A DNA stretch of 64,000 bases from NCBI RefSeq assembly GCF_000471905.2, contig NW_006499883.1, positions 2,294,825 through 2,358,824 on the forward strand. The letters are read 5' to 3'. This document shows positions 1-12,500 of the stretch, piece after piece (positions within the stretch are counted from its first letter, which is position 1; every line of letters begins with the position of its first letter). The notes under the pieces were generated by a model that was given only the letters and a program-made list of their open reading frames with translations, had not been told where the DNA came from and ran no database searches. The DNA comes from Amborella trichopoda. Taxonomy: Eukaryota > Streptophyta > Magnoliopsida > Amborellales > Amborellaceae. The translations under genes and the position numbers were made by a program.

Positions 1-2254
1 GTTACTTCGTCTTGGTTCAGGTAAAGGTTCATTTTCTTTAGGGAGTTCAAGATCAGGTTGGGTTGGTTTAGAAGTTTCAGGTTTAGGGTCTCGAACTACA
101 TTCTTGTTTTTGGCTTCCTCATAAAAATCGACTTGTTTTCTACTCACCCTTGCTTCAAGGAACTCTTCCTCGAAGAAGTGAGCATCGCGACTTTCAATAA
201 CCGCACCTGTTTCAAGGTTGTAGAATCGATACCCCTTACCATGATCTGGGTAACCAATGAAAATGGTTTTGACAGTTTTGGGTTGCAATTTGGTTCTATT
301 TTGACGTGGGATAAGGACATGGGCTGAGCAGCCCTAAACTCTCAGGTGTTCAACGGAGGGAGTACAATTGTGAAAATTTCGTGAGGAGTAAGTGGAGTAG
401 CTTTTGTGGGAGTCCGGTTAAGCATGTAACATGCCGTTAATACGGCCTCTCCCCAAAACTCTCAGGAGAGATTTGCATGCCTCATCATACTCCTTACTAT
501 TTTCACTAAGGTCTTATTCCTTCTCTCAGCTACACCATTTTTTTCAGGAGTATAAGGCATGGTGTATTGATGGATGATTCCATTTTCAATGCACAATTCT
601 TTGAAAAGTTCAGGTGAATATTTCCCCCTTTATCGGTTCTAAGGATTTTAATTTTCAGGTTGGTTTGATTCTTGACCTTGGCCTTATATTCTTTGAATTT
701 TTCTAAGGCTTCTGATTTTGCATGAATAAGGTACACATGGCCATATCGCGAGTGATCATCTATAAAAGAGATAAAATATCTTTTTCTACTTTTGGTGGTC
801 ACATTCATAGGTCCACATATGTCACTATGAATGAATACGCTAGTAGCTCTTTTTGCCCTGGTGGTATTTTTCTTATTAATTTTTCTTGTACACAAGACTC
901 GTACACTTTCGATAAATCTCCTTTATAATTTTGAATCCCATCCGTTTTCAATCTTTCCATTCGTTTGATATTAATGTGTCCTAACCTCATATGCCATAGG
1001 GTAGCATCCAATTCATTAGGGGACGAGACATAAGCAACATTCTCTTTTATTTCAATAGTAAATAGCCCATCTACAAGTCATCCAGTCATGATCACATCTT
1101 TACCCTTTTTTACTACCACTTTCTCCCCAATGAAAGTGATTATGAATCCAGCCATAGACATCTTAGGAATCGAAACCAAGCACTTCCTCATAACAGGAGC
1201 ATAAAGTGCTTGCTTTAGGATCAAGCTGCTCCCACTTTTCAGTTTCAGCTCAAAATCTCCATCTCCAAGTACATCAGTCGTCTGATTTCCTCCCATGTAA
1301 ATATGCTGTTGTCTTGGCCCCATGGGAGTGAAAGAACGAAAACCATCCTTGGTGTTTGTGACATAGGCCGTAGCCCCTGAGTGAAGACACCAAGAGGCTC
1401 CCTTGGGGTCGGCCAGCATAGACTCAAAATCCACACATGCCAATTCTTTGTTGGTCCATCCAGATTTGTTGAACCGAGAACTATTGGCTATGTGGCCCAC
1501 CTTCTTACAAATAAAGCAAGTTTGAGTCTCTCCTTGCTCCGTTATTTCTCTCCTTTTGAAATCTCTTTTCTTCCCAAAATAATTTCTTCCCTTTCCTTTC
1601 GTAATTTAAAAGAGGGTGGATTTTACCATATGTGCAGCATCCCTTGGAGTTTGCCTTGAATTTCTCTTCTTTTTTTCGGATTTGATTGTCGTAATGAGCT
1701 CCTCCACTTTTGGTGAATTTCTTCTAGCAAAGAGGGAAGATGTAAAAGTCTCCCTTGAATTAGGAAGTGAATTCATAAGATGAATCACTTGTATAGATTC
1801 ATTGGGTTTCATGCCTGTCTTCTAGCTCTCTGACTAGCACGCGAAAGACGTGCACATGATCTGCAAACTTGGTACCTTTGACTATCTTTGACTCATTATA
1901 CCTCCTCATAGCCATGGTTTGCTTTATAATAGAGGTTTCAACATACTCTCTCTCAAGTTTATCATAAATCTCACTTGCAGTATATATTGACTGATACTCA
2001 GAAGCATATGAGTCAGTCGTGGCAAATAAAAGAATGTGTTTGCATCTCAGATTCCTCCTCTTCCAATTGACGTACTCATCTTCGATTTCTTAAGATGAGT
2101 CGTCAATTGGACGACGAGGTCGGTCCTCAAAGAGGACCTCATGCAAGTTTTCCTCATAGAGCACAAATTTGATTTTTCTTTTCCATGAAGCAAAGTTGGT
2201 CCCATCAAACTTTTCGGCTTTCAGAATCTTTGAAATGAAAGTACGAGCAGCCAT
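1..2254 (-). mobile_element. Ty1/copia retrotransposon gag-pol remnant
   Basis: Reading the minus strand from 2254 downward gives copia domains in the usual order. A gag begins at an ATG at 2254-2252 (MAARTFISKILKAEKFDG...). A CCHC-like knuckle near 1500 reads CFICKKVGH, with the last Cys replaced. An aspartic protease spans about 1440-1100, then a GAG-pre-integrase motif LWHMRLGH near 990. Integrase core motifs (SDICGPM, FIDDHSRYG, RTDKGG) span about 870-600, and the integrase end plus the linker towards reverse transcriptase runs to the left edge. The frame is broken: gag has an early stop after the ID-D-S-S stretch and several frameshifts, and the protease catalytic DSGA reads HSGA. Reverse transcriptase and RNase H lie outside the window or are lost. 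The element sits in an upstream intron of the exportin-7 gene, in opposite orientation to it. It is dead as a protein-coding element. Confidence 0.93.
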
Positions 2255-2318
2255 ACCTTTCTATTCTCAAGCAAAGAAAAATAAGAAAAGGCTCATAATG
2301 GCAATCAAGTAAAACCAG

Positions 2319-2330
2319 CTCTGATACCAA
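2319..2330 (-). other. Primer-binding site of the copia element
   Basis: The minus strand here reads TGGTATCAGAGC, the usual complement of the 3' end of initiator tRNA-Met used by plant copia elements. It lies directly inside the LTR boundary at 2331, which fixes the orientation of the element as minus and marks the adjoining repeat as its 5' LTR. Confidence 0.85.
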
Positions 2331-4299
2331 TGAAAGAAAGACCTATGTGATATTTTGCCAGGAAATACGATTTTTTTTTTTTTAATGATAATAATAACCC
2401 CTTTTTAGTTTTGCAAAAAGATCACTTACAGATGGTATTGTTACAATCAATAAATATTTTAAAATAAAATAGCACAACAATAAAATAAAACTCAACCACT
2501 TGATGCCATTAATTCAACCTAATACTATGTTTGAGAATATAAAAATAAAAGAGAGCAAGTAAGTAAAAGAGAAGATGTCAGAGATTACCTCAACCGAGTT
2601 TATTACACCGCACACTGAGTCACCATATCCAATGGCGCGGGATCAGCGGTCTAGCTTCAATCTCGAATCGAGAAAGCTAATTTCGGCCAAACTAGATAAC
2701 CACTCTTAAATCTCTACAAAACCCTAACCCCAAAATTAACTAAAGTTTTAACCTTGATTTCCCAAACGCTTAGTATCTTTAGGTCAAGAGAGAGAGTACT
2801 AGACCTAGGGTTGGGGCGTGCCCCTATGGAACTTTTATAGAGAGAGTTAGAGAGAGAAAATTTGAGAGGAGAGAGGAGGGTGGCCCCTAAGGAGGAGAGA
2901 GAGATGTGTGTAGAGATGGGGTGAGCACCTCTATTTATAGTGAAATTTAGGTCTACGGTTTCTTTAGGGCTTCCCATAGTTTGCCTCTTTCTTGAGATTG
3001 AATATGGACCGTTGATCAAGGTGACTTGTGGGGTGAGAGATCTGAGTCATCCATTCCATAAATGAGCTATCAACATTATGGAAGGTGCATGAACTATTAT
3101 CCCCCTTTCTTTAAACCATTTTTCCATCAAGATATTTAAATAAATTAAATCCATTAAAGATATCATGCATTCCATAAAATTGCATTATCCATCTCATATA
3201 TTCTATAAGAATATATCAAGTTAATATTTACTATCTTAAATAGATAAGATATGGTCAATATTTACTATATTGACCATATGTCATAAGATACACTTTCCAT
3301 ATTTAAATAACTTGAACACAAAGCTATCAAAAGGAATGCGAAGGGGTGGGGTGTGCCACCCCTATGTGGCACATGTGGGCCCCACCCACATGCCACACGG
3401 TGGGCCCATGTGCACTAAGGGCTCCCATGAAATTTTATAAATTAAATAAAACAATTTAATATATATTTGAATTTTTTTATAACTTTGTAAAATCAATAAC
3501 TGCATTTTTATAAGTTCAAAAATCATAAATAAAATATTGAGAGATTCATAAAAATTTAAATAATAAAACTAAAATCATTTCAATAATAAAATGAACACAA
3601 TTACATTAATATGATGGGAAAAGGATCCTTAGGGTTTTAAGAATTCAATCTGTAATTATGGGGTACTCCACCTTCAACTGTGGACTACAGGAGACACTTG
3701 CTTTATCGAACCGACCCAGTGTTTTTCAAGACCCAGAGTTCAAGCAAGGGCTCACTAGCGGGTCTCCAAAGTCTGGCCGATGAGTCAAGGGGTCACAATC
3801 CTAGTCTGTGGTTTACAGAGCCTCCTCTAGAGACGAGTCAAGGTCATTACGATCTAATGCGACCATAGCTCTTTGGTGCATAAGGGTATCTCTCGCACAT
3901 GCATACGCTTCACCCAAAAGGTGGATAACTGGCTTTTCTGAACGATCTATCGATATGCATGCAGTGTAATGAATCATGGATGAGGTTTTGGTCCCCGTCT
4001 TTGTAGGCCTACCATCACACACAAGGGTCACACAGTCCCTCGGCTCACTCATCTAGGCATACGCTCCGACCTCATCAAGGGCTAACCCAAAAACCCTTCT
4101 CAGTTTATATTTTATGCCCAGATACCTTGGGTTTTCCAACCGACTGGCCTAGATCGTCAAGCACAGTCCGGTATCTGCAAACATCATTTGCTTCGTATGG
4201 TCCTCGAGGGACCACACTCCCACTGAGTTTATGTTCCACTATAATAAATGTTTTTCATTACACACTCATAAGGCCTTTAAAGGCCACATAAACCCAACA
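2331..4299 (-). repeat. 5' long terminal repeat of the copia element (~1.97 kb)
   Basis: The segment starts TG at 2331, next to the primer-binding site, and ends in ACCCAACA at 4299, giving TG...CA ends on either strand. The end near 4299, the block around 3810-4080 and the block around 2600-3060 recur in the opposite orientation at 50721-52510, supporting the boundary. At nearly 2 kb it is long for a copia LTR (Angela- or SIRE-like size). It contains no gene; short open frames inside it are chance. Confidence 0.82.
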
Positions 4300-6438
4300 A
4301 TTATGTTACAGGATTCTTGTGGGAGAGGATTCAGGCACATCATGAGAGGAATCCAAATGAGTTAGATTCCACATGGCCATATGTCTCAAGAATCCTTTCT
4401 GCAGGATTCTTCAGAGTGGAGAATCCTCAAGAATCCTTTGTTTAGGATTCTTTAGAGCGGAGAATCCAGACATGTCCATGTGTTTCCCCTACCTCTGTCC
4501 AGTTGTGTTGGACAAGGGTATGGAGGCTAGAGTGAAGAATCTACATAAGATGATTTCTATGACTTCACTTCAAAAACCTTCATAATGCAAAGCTTCATGA
4601 AAGTTTATGGGAAGTTTACATCTTTTCTTTTTCAAGTAGTGTTGATCTGTAGATCTGCGAATGTGTTGTGTGCAGAATTTCATACATATGATGTTCAGTT
4701 AATCTTTGAGGCAAACTGTTGAGTGTGGACATCACAACCTCCTCTTTTAGCCTCCATTGATGTTCCATGAAAATTTGGGAGCTCTCCTCTTCGAATCAAA
4801 TGGATTTCTTTATAATAGTTTCTTCTAAATCTTGTATAAGATTTATATTCTTTGGATTCGGGTTGGTTTTTGATGTAGGGAAATTTGAGGAAAACAATAA
4901 AATAAGCAAGGAACAAGCCAAACACAAGCACAATTCGAAGAAACCTAGGGTTTTTTCTCCATACCCCAAGCTAGGGTTCTAAAAGCCTAAGCGTTTCTCT
5001 TTTTCAATTTTTAAAAATCCTGTGTAGTTGACCCTCTCAAGTCCCCCCACACTCTATATATTACAATTCAATGTTCTAGGGCTATATATGTCCATACAAT
5101 GATTGAAATGACCTATATATCATAACTTAAACTTAAATTTCGTAATGACAAATTTACCTCTATGAATAATACTCATGAATAGTATTTGTGAATAGTTCCT
5201 ATGAAATAAAAAAAAATTATAAAAATCCTTGAATCCCTTAAAAACTAAAAACCCTAGAAATATGCCCTAAAAGCAAACTATAATATACATCCTTTAAAGT
5301 TGAATAAAAAAATAAAATAACAATTTTTCCCCCATTCAGTTTTCTGTGAAAACTAGGCTAGGAGAATGCTTTCCCTTGTTTAAAAGTCGGGGGACATAAC
5401 AATTTTGCCCCTTGAGTGCATGTCTGCCCTTGGGTAAGGGCAGCTCCCAGACAGACGCCTGGGCCCTTTTAACAGTTTATGGAAATATAATGCGTTGGAA
5501 TTTGGATCCTCGGTGGACAATTAGGTGATTTGCGAGTATGGTTTGTTGCAGATTTCTGTAATTGTGCTGCAGGATCTGCGGTATTAGATGAATGGTCATG
5601 TGGGTCGCCTATGGGTATCAAGCTGTCGGCGACTTCTGGTTGTAGCATTCATTGTACCCTTTTCAACTTGAGCTTTGTTGGTCCTCTCTTAATTATCAAT
5701 GTATCTTTCTGACAGAAAGTGTACATTGTGGACATGATCCTCCATTATTATACATGATATCAGTTTATTTTGTGAGATACATATAAAGTATAATTAACAA
5801 AACTGAAAAATGCAATTCAGTTCCATTATCTCAACTTAGAAAAAAGCCATTATATTTTTTATAATTTGTACAATATGTGTTTTCTAGAGTTTTGTTTAAA
5901 TTTTAGAGAAATGTCATGACGTGTATAACAAGTGTTGTATTTTTCACATATAACAAATGATGGCATATGTGTATGATATCAATAGCTCTTGCCAAATAAC
6001 ATTTGCCTAATATTGTGGTGTTCATTGAAGTTCTCACACCAAAAATTTACACCTCGACAATATTCAAAACTTCTTTCTGGTGGGCTTCTAATCATAAGTG
6101 CCACCTGTCTGTATGCATGTTTGCAATTCTGAGTTTGTTATACTTTTTTCAATTTTCATTCTGGCGATCAGAAATATGTCTCTTATAGAGATTCAATTTG
6201 TATAGGGATTATAATTTGTAATCATTTAGTGCCATACGTGTGACTGTGATATTCTAGGTTTTAAGAGTGACAAGATGTGGCAATCGGTTTGTTTTATCAT
6301 GTATTAATTTATGACCTTCTTGAACAGAATCTCTGTGAATTTAGCTTTCATTCGTGACATGGTTGATTGTGCTCTGACATATGAGATACCTCCAATGACT
6401 AAATGTGACTGCTCTGTGATATTGTCTCACTTGTCTAG
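4300..6438. other. Intron sequence of the exportin-7 gene, no gene recognised
   Basis: AT-rich DNA upstream of the first visible exportin exon. It holds a short direct repeat of about 41 bp in two adjacent copies (4387-4427 and 4428-4468, beginning CAAGAATCCTTT). The 4900-5340 stretch, rich in short CCTAGGG-like phrases, looks like an old retroelement LTR but cannot be assigned. No exportin exon was found here, so the N-terminal exons must lie left of the window. Confidence 0.5.
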
Positions 6439-6551
6439 GTTTTCTTGAATTTGGAGTCAACACCTGATACTGTGTTTCGCACGGATACTGTAAAGTACGC
6501 ACTGATAGGTCTGATGCGGGATCTTAGGGGGATAGCTATGGCAACAAACAG
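6439..6551 (+). CDS. XPO7: Exportin-7, first visible coding exon
   Basis: Begins after TTGTCTAG and ends AACAG before GTTATT. It encodes [13 protein letters not shown]... to ...GIAMATN and ends after two bases of a Ser codon completed in the next exon. This start corresponds to an internal intron position of the gene, not to a translation start. Confidence 0.93.
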
Positions 6552-9500
6552 GTTATTTATCCATATGATGTTGATCACGATGTTGATCATTTTTATTTGC
6601 TTCCAATGGATTCTAGTTATTATCTTTTGAGCTTAACAATAGCATATTTGATGGCTTGTGTTTTGTCTGAACCAGCCGTAGAACGTATGGTCTTCTCTTT
6701 GATTGGTTGTATCCCACACATATGCCGCTTCTCTTAAAGGGCATAACACTTTGGACAGACACACCAGAGGTTAGGCAAAATATTGACGAGTGTTATTGCT
6801 CCTTTTGGAAGTCACAGGGTTCTTTTATTTTGCCAGATCAGACAATTTTGTGTTGTTACCTGTTTTTTTATCCTTGTGTATATTGTTTGAGTGATAAACT
6901 GCCGTCGTTATTCTTCTGAAATGTTGGCATCTTGACATCCATTTTGCTCTGACCTTTCAATTTAATTTTCTTCCCCCCCCTCCCTTCTCTTAATTTAGTT
7001 CTTGTGGAGGACTATGCATTCCATTATTTAACATCTCGGAATTTTTATTTCTTGCAATTGGCAATGTTATCTGGCTTTCTGCTATGGTTTACCTATTTAC
7101 GATGGGTTATAGGTATAAATTTTACGTTGATATGGATTGTTGATTTTAGAACCTCCGTGTGGTGTATCATGAGCATGAGGATCTCATTTGTATATACTTT
7201 GACCTTGTGCACGCAATTCCCACTTGGCTCTCTAGATATATCTTTCAGTGAGCCTCACATGTCTTCCTTATTTTTGTCATTTATATTCTCAGAATAATTG
7301 TTTGACTAGATGTAATTTAAGCTTTTTAATTATTGAATAAATTATTATTTAAATAATGGTCACAGCGAACTGTGATGCCATATGGTCTTTAAATTCTCAA
7401 GATGTGCCAGTAGTGTTCTTAAAATTTTTGCTGATGCAATGAACTTGTTATTTTTAATAGTTCCGCCAACTAGAAGCATATGTTTCTCTTTTTAGAAGTC
7501 AGCCTATGATTTTGTGGCTGAAAATTTAGTTCATTCAGTTCTGTGCAAGTTCACTCTTCAGACAGCTTGCTATCATCAGATTTGGACTCATGGACTCCTG
7601 TTTGTAACTTACCAAGTGTTGTCTGAAATCATGAAGTAAAAGAGGAAAGAAAAAAGAGATCCCTTTGTGTATGTAGGTGCAAAGTTGTATCATATTGGTG
7701 TTGCAAATTGTCATGAAAATAGTTGAGACTTGAAGTCAGGAATGTTTAAATTCTTTTTCTCTTTTTGTAAGAAATATTTATTAATGCTTTTTAGAAAGCA
7801 TAAAAAAAGATGAACCAGAGATGTCACAATGGCATATCGGAAGCCCTGGACACTAGCAACTTGTCATGATCCAAACCTATATGGGCTAAAGGATCTAATC
7901 ATCTTCCATAACAAGTTGGCGTTCCACCCTGTTAAGCAAGTCGTTAGGCTGGTAATAAGAGCTTTGGCTTCTGGAATTGCAGAAGTCCGTCGATTCTAAG
8001 TATGTCAAGGATATTGCTCCTCTCACAAGTTCTTTTGTTGACTTCCTATATGACAGACATTGATAGATATGGGATCTCCCAAGTTCCTCTTTTCCATGAA
8101 CAAGGTGCAGCTCGAAATCTGAGTTAAATAAACCTCAATGGTTCATTCATGTTTATGCTGGGTGCCTTTAGGAATGCCTTTTTGAATAATTATGGAAAAC
8201 ATTTTTGTAGTTTCCTTCTCAAACGTGAAGAAGGCACAGTTACCTTGATATTCTATTTGGCTCACCATCTTGGCTTTTGAGTACTGTCTGTTACTTGTCC
8301 CCTCAAGGCATTATTGTTTTATTACTTTAGTTATTAAGGGGCCGTTTGGGTACGTGGAAATCTATTATGCTACAATAGATTACAAGGAAATATGACATTT
8401 ACATTGTTTGGGTACGCTTCAATAGTCAGAAAATGGAAAGAGATTACCCGAGATTACTTGAGATTTCTCCAAAAATAACGAAATCCATTACGTGCGGTGA
8501 GGGATGAAAAATCTATAACGAGTTTGACGGGTAATCTTTGGAAATCTTTTGCGTGCGTCTTTCTGCCTTATCCCCGATTAAAAAAACATTTCCCTCTCTC
8601 AAATATACGCTATATTGTATGATTATTACGGTATGTAGAAAGTGAAAGTAGGGAATATGAAAAGGGGAATCTAAATTGATTTGAACAGGTGTACGAGGAC
8701 AATTTTCTACTGCAATCATAATAAAAAATTTCTACATCCCTCCCTCCCTCCCCAATTTGGTTGTAGCCCTCATCTGACTCTCATATAAAAACAAAAAAAA
8801 TTAATAATTGGTAAGTGAAAGTAAGGGAAAATCTAAATTGATTTGAACAAAATTTTTTAATAAATGGTAAGTGAAAGTAAGAGGAAATCTAAATTGATTT
8901 GATCAGTTGTAGAACTTGATGAGGGACAATTTTCTACTGAAATCATAATAAAAAAATTTCTACATCCCTCTATCCCCAATTTGTAGCTCGCCATCAGGTA
9001 TGGTATAAAAACAAAAATAATAAAAATAATAATTGGTAATCGATGAGAAATTACACAACACAATCATAATAAAAAATTTTACACAACATAATCCTCATAA
9101 GAGATTAGTAAAAGCTCAATTGAAATAAGATACCTCTTTAGTCTCCTCCAATGCTTCAAAATTTTCTACTGCAATTACCAAACCTTCTAGTTTACTAATC
9201 AAACTTTTTCCCATTTTTTAACTTGTACCATAAAGATTTTGATTTTGGTATCATAAATTTATTGCTTATTTGAAATTATATATAGAGAGACATTTGAAAG
9301 ACTTTTATAAAAATTAAATAAAAATAACGCTTATCACAATAAAATCATGTTATTCCAATCATATTATTTCTATAACTTATCATGTTGAAACCAAAGTCTA
9401 ATCATATTAGCCAAACATAGTCATATTTGTCATATTTGGATGGTAATGCATTTCTCATATTTTTTCCATACATAGCCAAACAATAGCAATGTATTTCCCT

Positions 9501-12500
9501 AGTTGCATCTAAATACTACCCAAGCAGTGACAATCCATTTGCAGGTAATGTATTACGCCCGTAATATATTTCACAGACAATATATTTTCAGGTATCCAAA
9601 CGGCCCCTAAATGTATAATTTCGTTTAAGCATTTTAGTATTTATTTCATAGCATTCTATAGCACCTGTTAATATGTTACTAACAATAGATGTTTATTATA
9701 TATCATAATAAATCATGTGTGTTTGTGTACATATATAATTTCTATATGGCATTGTATAGATTTATGAGAATTTATTAAAAGTAATAGTATTAGGATTGGT
9801 CATATTTCCTGAGAGACACCATAAGGCCTAATGAAGATGAAGCTGCATTTTTGCTGAAACACATGTTATGCATATCCGTCATTCAACATACTGACTTATT
9901 CCATGTGATGGACTTGTTTGGGCTCTTGTTTATTTTAACTTGGACATTGAATCATCCTAAGTTCTGTCCAACGGAACCACATATGCCGCATTCTGCATAC
10001 TGACTTATTCCATATGATGGACTTGTTTGTGCTCTCGTTTATTTTAACTTGGACATTGAATCATCCTAGGTTCTGTCCATACAGAACCGGGGAGGAGCGA
10101 TACTATTTCTTCAAAGATACTTCTTACTTTTTTTGAAGTTTTTTTAATAAAGGAGGATGGAATGTCATACAAAGGTTGAAAGATATATATTTTGACATGC
10201 CTTCGCTGACTAGAATGGAAGCTAATAAAAGATGATGCTTTAGAACAATACCTGTGCTTTTGTTTCAGAAACACTCATGGTGCTCTTAAAGTCATGTTGA
10301 TATTTCTTTGGTACTCCCATCCCTTTATGTCAAAATGTCTTGGAATATTTTACGAGCGACCTCCAAGGTCTTCACATGCTTCTAAGGCTCACAAAATATG
10401 CAATGACTGCAATTAAGGTTTAACGAGTTATTGAACCAAGTTTTGCTTCTATACTTATTACATTTCTTGTTTGTTCTTTTCCTCCAGTGGCATTTTAAAG
10501 GGTTCATCATCCATAAATTTTATGTGACAGCTATGAGATACATGTTATATGGTTGACAGTCAGATTATCTTTATATCTTTATGTTAATATTGTAATGTTT
10601 CTTGTATAACTGCTGATATCCATACAGTTGTCTCTTTCTTCCTCTGGGAAAGAGAATTGTGCATCTTTCTTTCCTGATAAAGAGGGAGAATCCTGAATGC
10701 ATGAGTTGGGAACTGAAAGTTGCTCCTCTTGGTTCTACAAGGTTTGATCCTGGTGCAATAATTTGTACAGGTTACAACTCCTCTGTTAAAGTTTATGTCG
10801 GAGTTTGTTTTAAATAAAGCTCAGCGTTTGACTTTTGACTCATCATCTCCAAATGGAATTCTATTGTTCCGGGAAGTTAGCAAATTAATTGTTGCGTACG
10901 GCTCAAGAATATTGTCCCTTCCAAATGGCAATGACATTTATGCATATAAATATAAGGGTATCTGGATCTCATTGACAATTCTTTCAAGAGGTATGCTTTG
11001 ATGTCTCTAGAGTTTGTCATTCAAGTTTTATTCTTCACTAGTTGACTATAAGCATCACCATTGTTTTGTATGTTAATGTCCTTAAAATCAATGTCAGGAT
11101 AATGGAAGTACTTTAATCAATGATTATTTATGGAAGTATTAACAATAGAATTATATATGGAAGTATTGTACTGAATAAGTATAGAATCTTTTATGTTTGC
11201 ATTGCCTGTATCAAAAAGTAACTGCAAATATTAACCTCCTTTTAGTTTAGAGCTTGCTCAGATTAGTTTATTTGTTCATTCCTCAATTGATGCATCTTAA
11301 TTTTTGTAGTAATGCAATCTTTTATTAATACCCACGCAAAGAAAAAGTTCTTTTAACTGTCTTTTGCTCCTGGTTGACTGTGAATCTATAGTTTGTTGTT
11401 GGAGACTGAAAATAGGCATTCATTTGCACAAGATCAAGGATTCTTATTAATTTGTCAGGTACTCGTTACGTATTTTCTGGGACACAAAATTGGGTGCTGA
11501 AACCTAATATCCCTCATCATCTGGAGTGATTGCATTTGCTCCCATATGCGCATCTTGCAAATTTGCTGATTGATTGACCGATACTTGCATATATTTTGTT
11601 TTCACTGTATTTTCATGCATCTGTTTGATTTTGATCTGGATTTTGTTACTATATTTGAACTTTATTATTGCTCCCTTGAATTGGGATTCCGGCGCCTGGC
11701 TTGTTGTTTATGGTGTTGATAACAACAACATTATGAAGCTGAAATCTGGCCATTGACCTACCAAAAAATAGAACAGTATGATATGCCTTCCTCAAAGTTG
11801 CATGAGTATTAGTATTCAGCTGTCTTAGGAACTTGAAGATAACAATTTTGCAGTTTGATAAATAAACCTACCATGGACTGCTTGGAATTTTGGCAAAATT
11901 AAATGTTGACATAAAAACATAGTCGTTATGGTTTTTTTTCTTGTTTTAAACAAGCATGAGACAGAACTTGCCCAATCTCAAATACAATACTAGCCAAACA
12001 GAAAATGAGAACATCACCTTGCACCCACCTAATCACAATAAGTACTCACAATAACTAGAAATCCACATAAAAGTTCCCAAGCACCCTCAGCCCTCGGAGA
12101 AGAGCCGTGGCGTCCATCTTTTGATCAGATCTGCATTCTCTAAGGGAATTGCATATCTGACTATCTATATCATTGTTAAGCACGCCTGCTGGGGTTGCCT
12201 GATCCTAATCCAAGTTGACTTTGGAGGTGCCATCAAAGTTGTCCTCATGTAAAAAGTTGCCAGTGTCAGCAAAACACCTAGCCTCTTAGATCCAATGTGA
12301 GTGAAGCACTTACCCAAACATGGTGGCAGGGTAGGGCCTACTTTTCCCCCTGGTAGGCTCTTTCCCAATTCCATTTGAAAAGAAAAGCCAGCACTACCTT
12401 TGTTTGTATTGTTAGATAATTCATGGCACCTACCTCCTCTTCTGACATTTGCCTTCCCTTCAAAGTTTGTGAATTTGTTTCAACAATTTTCTTTGATTTC

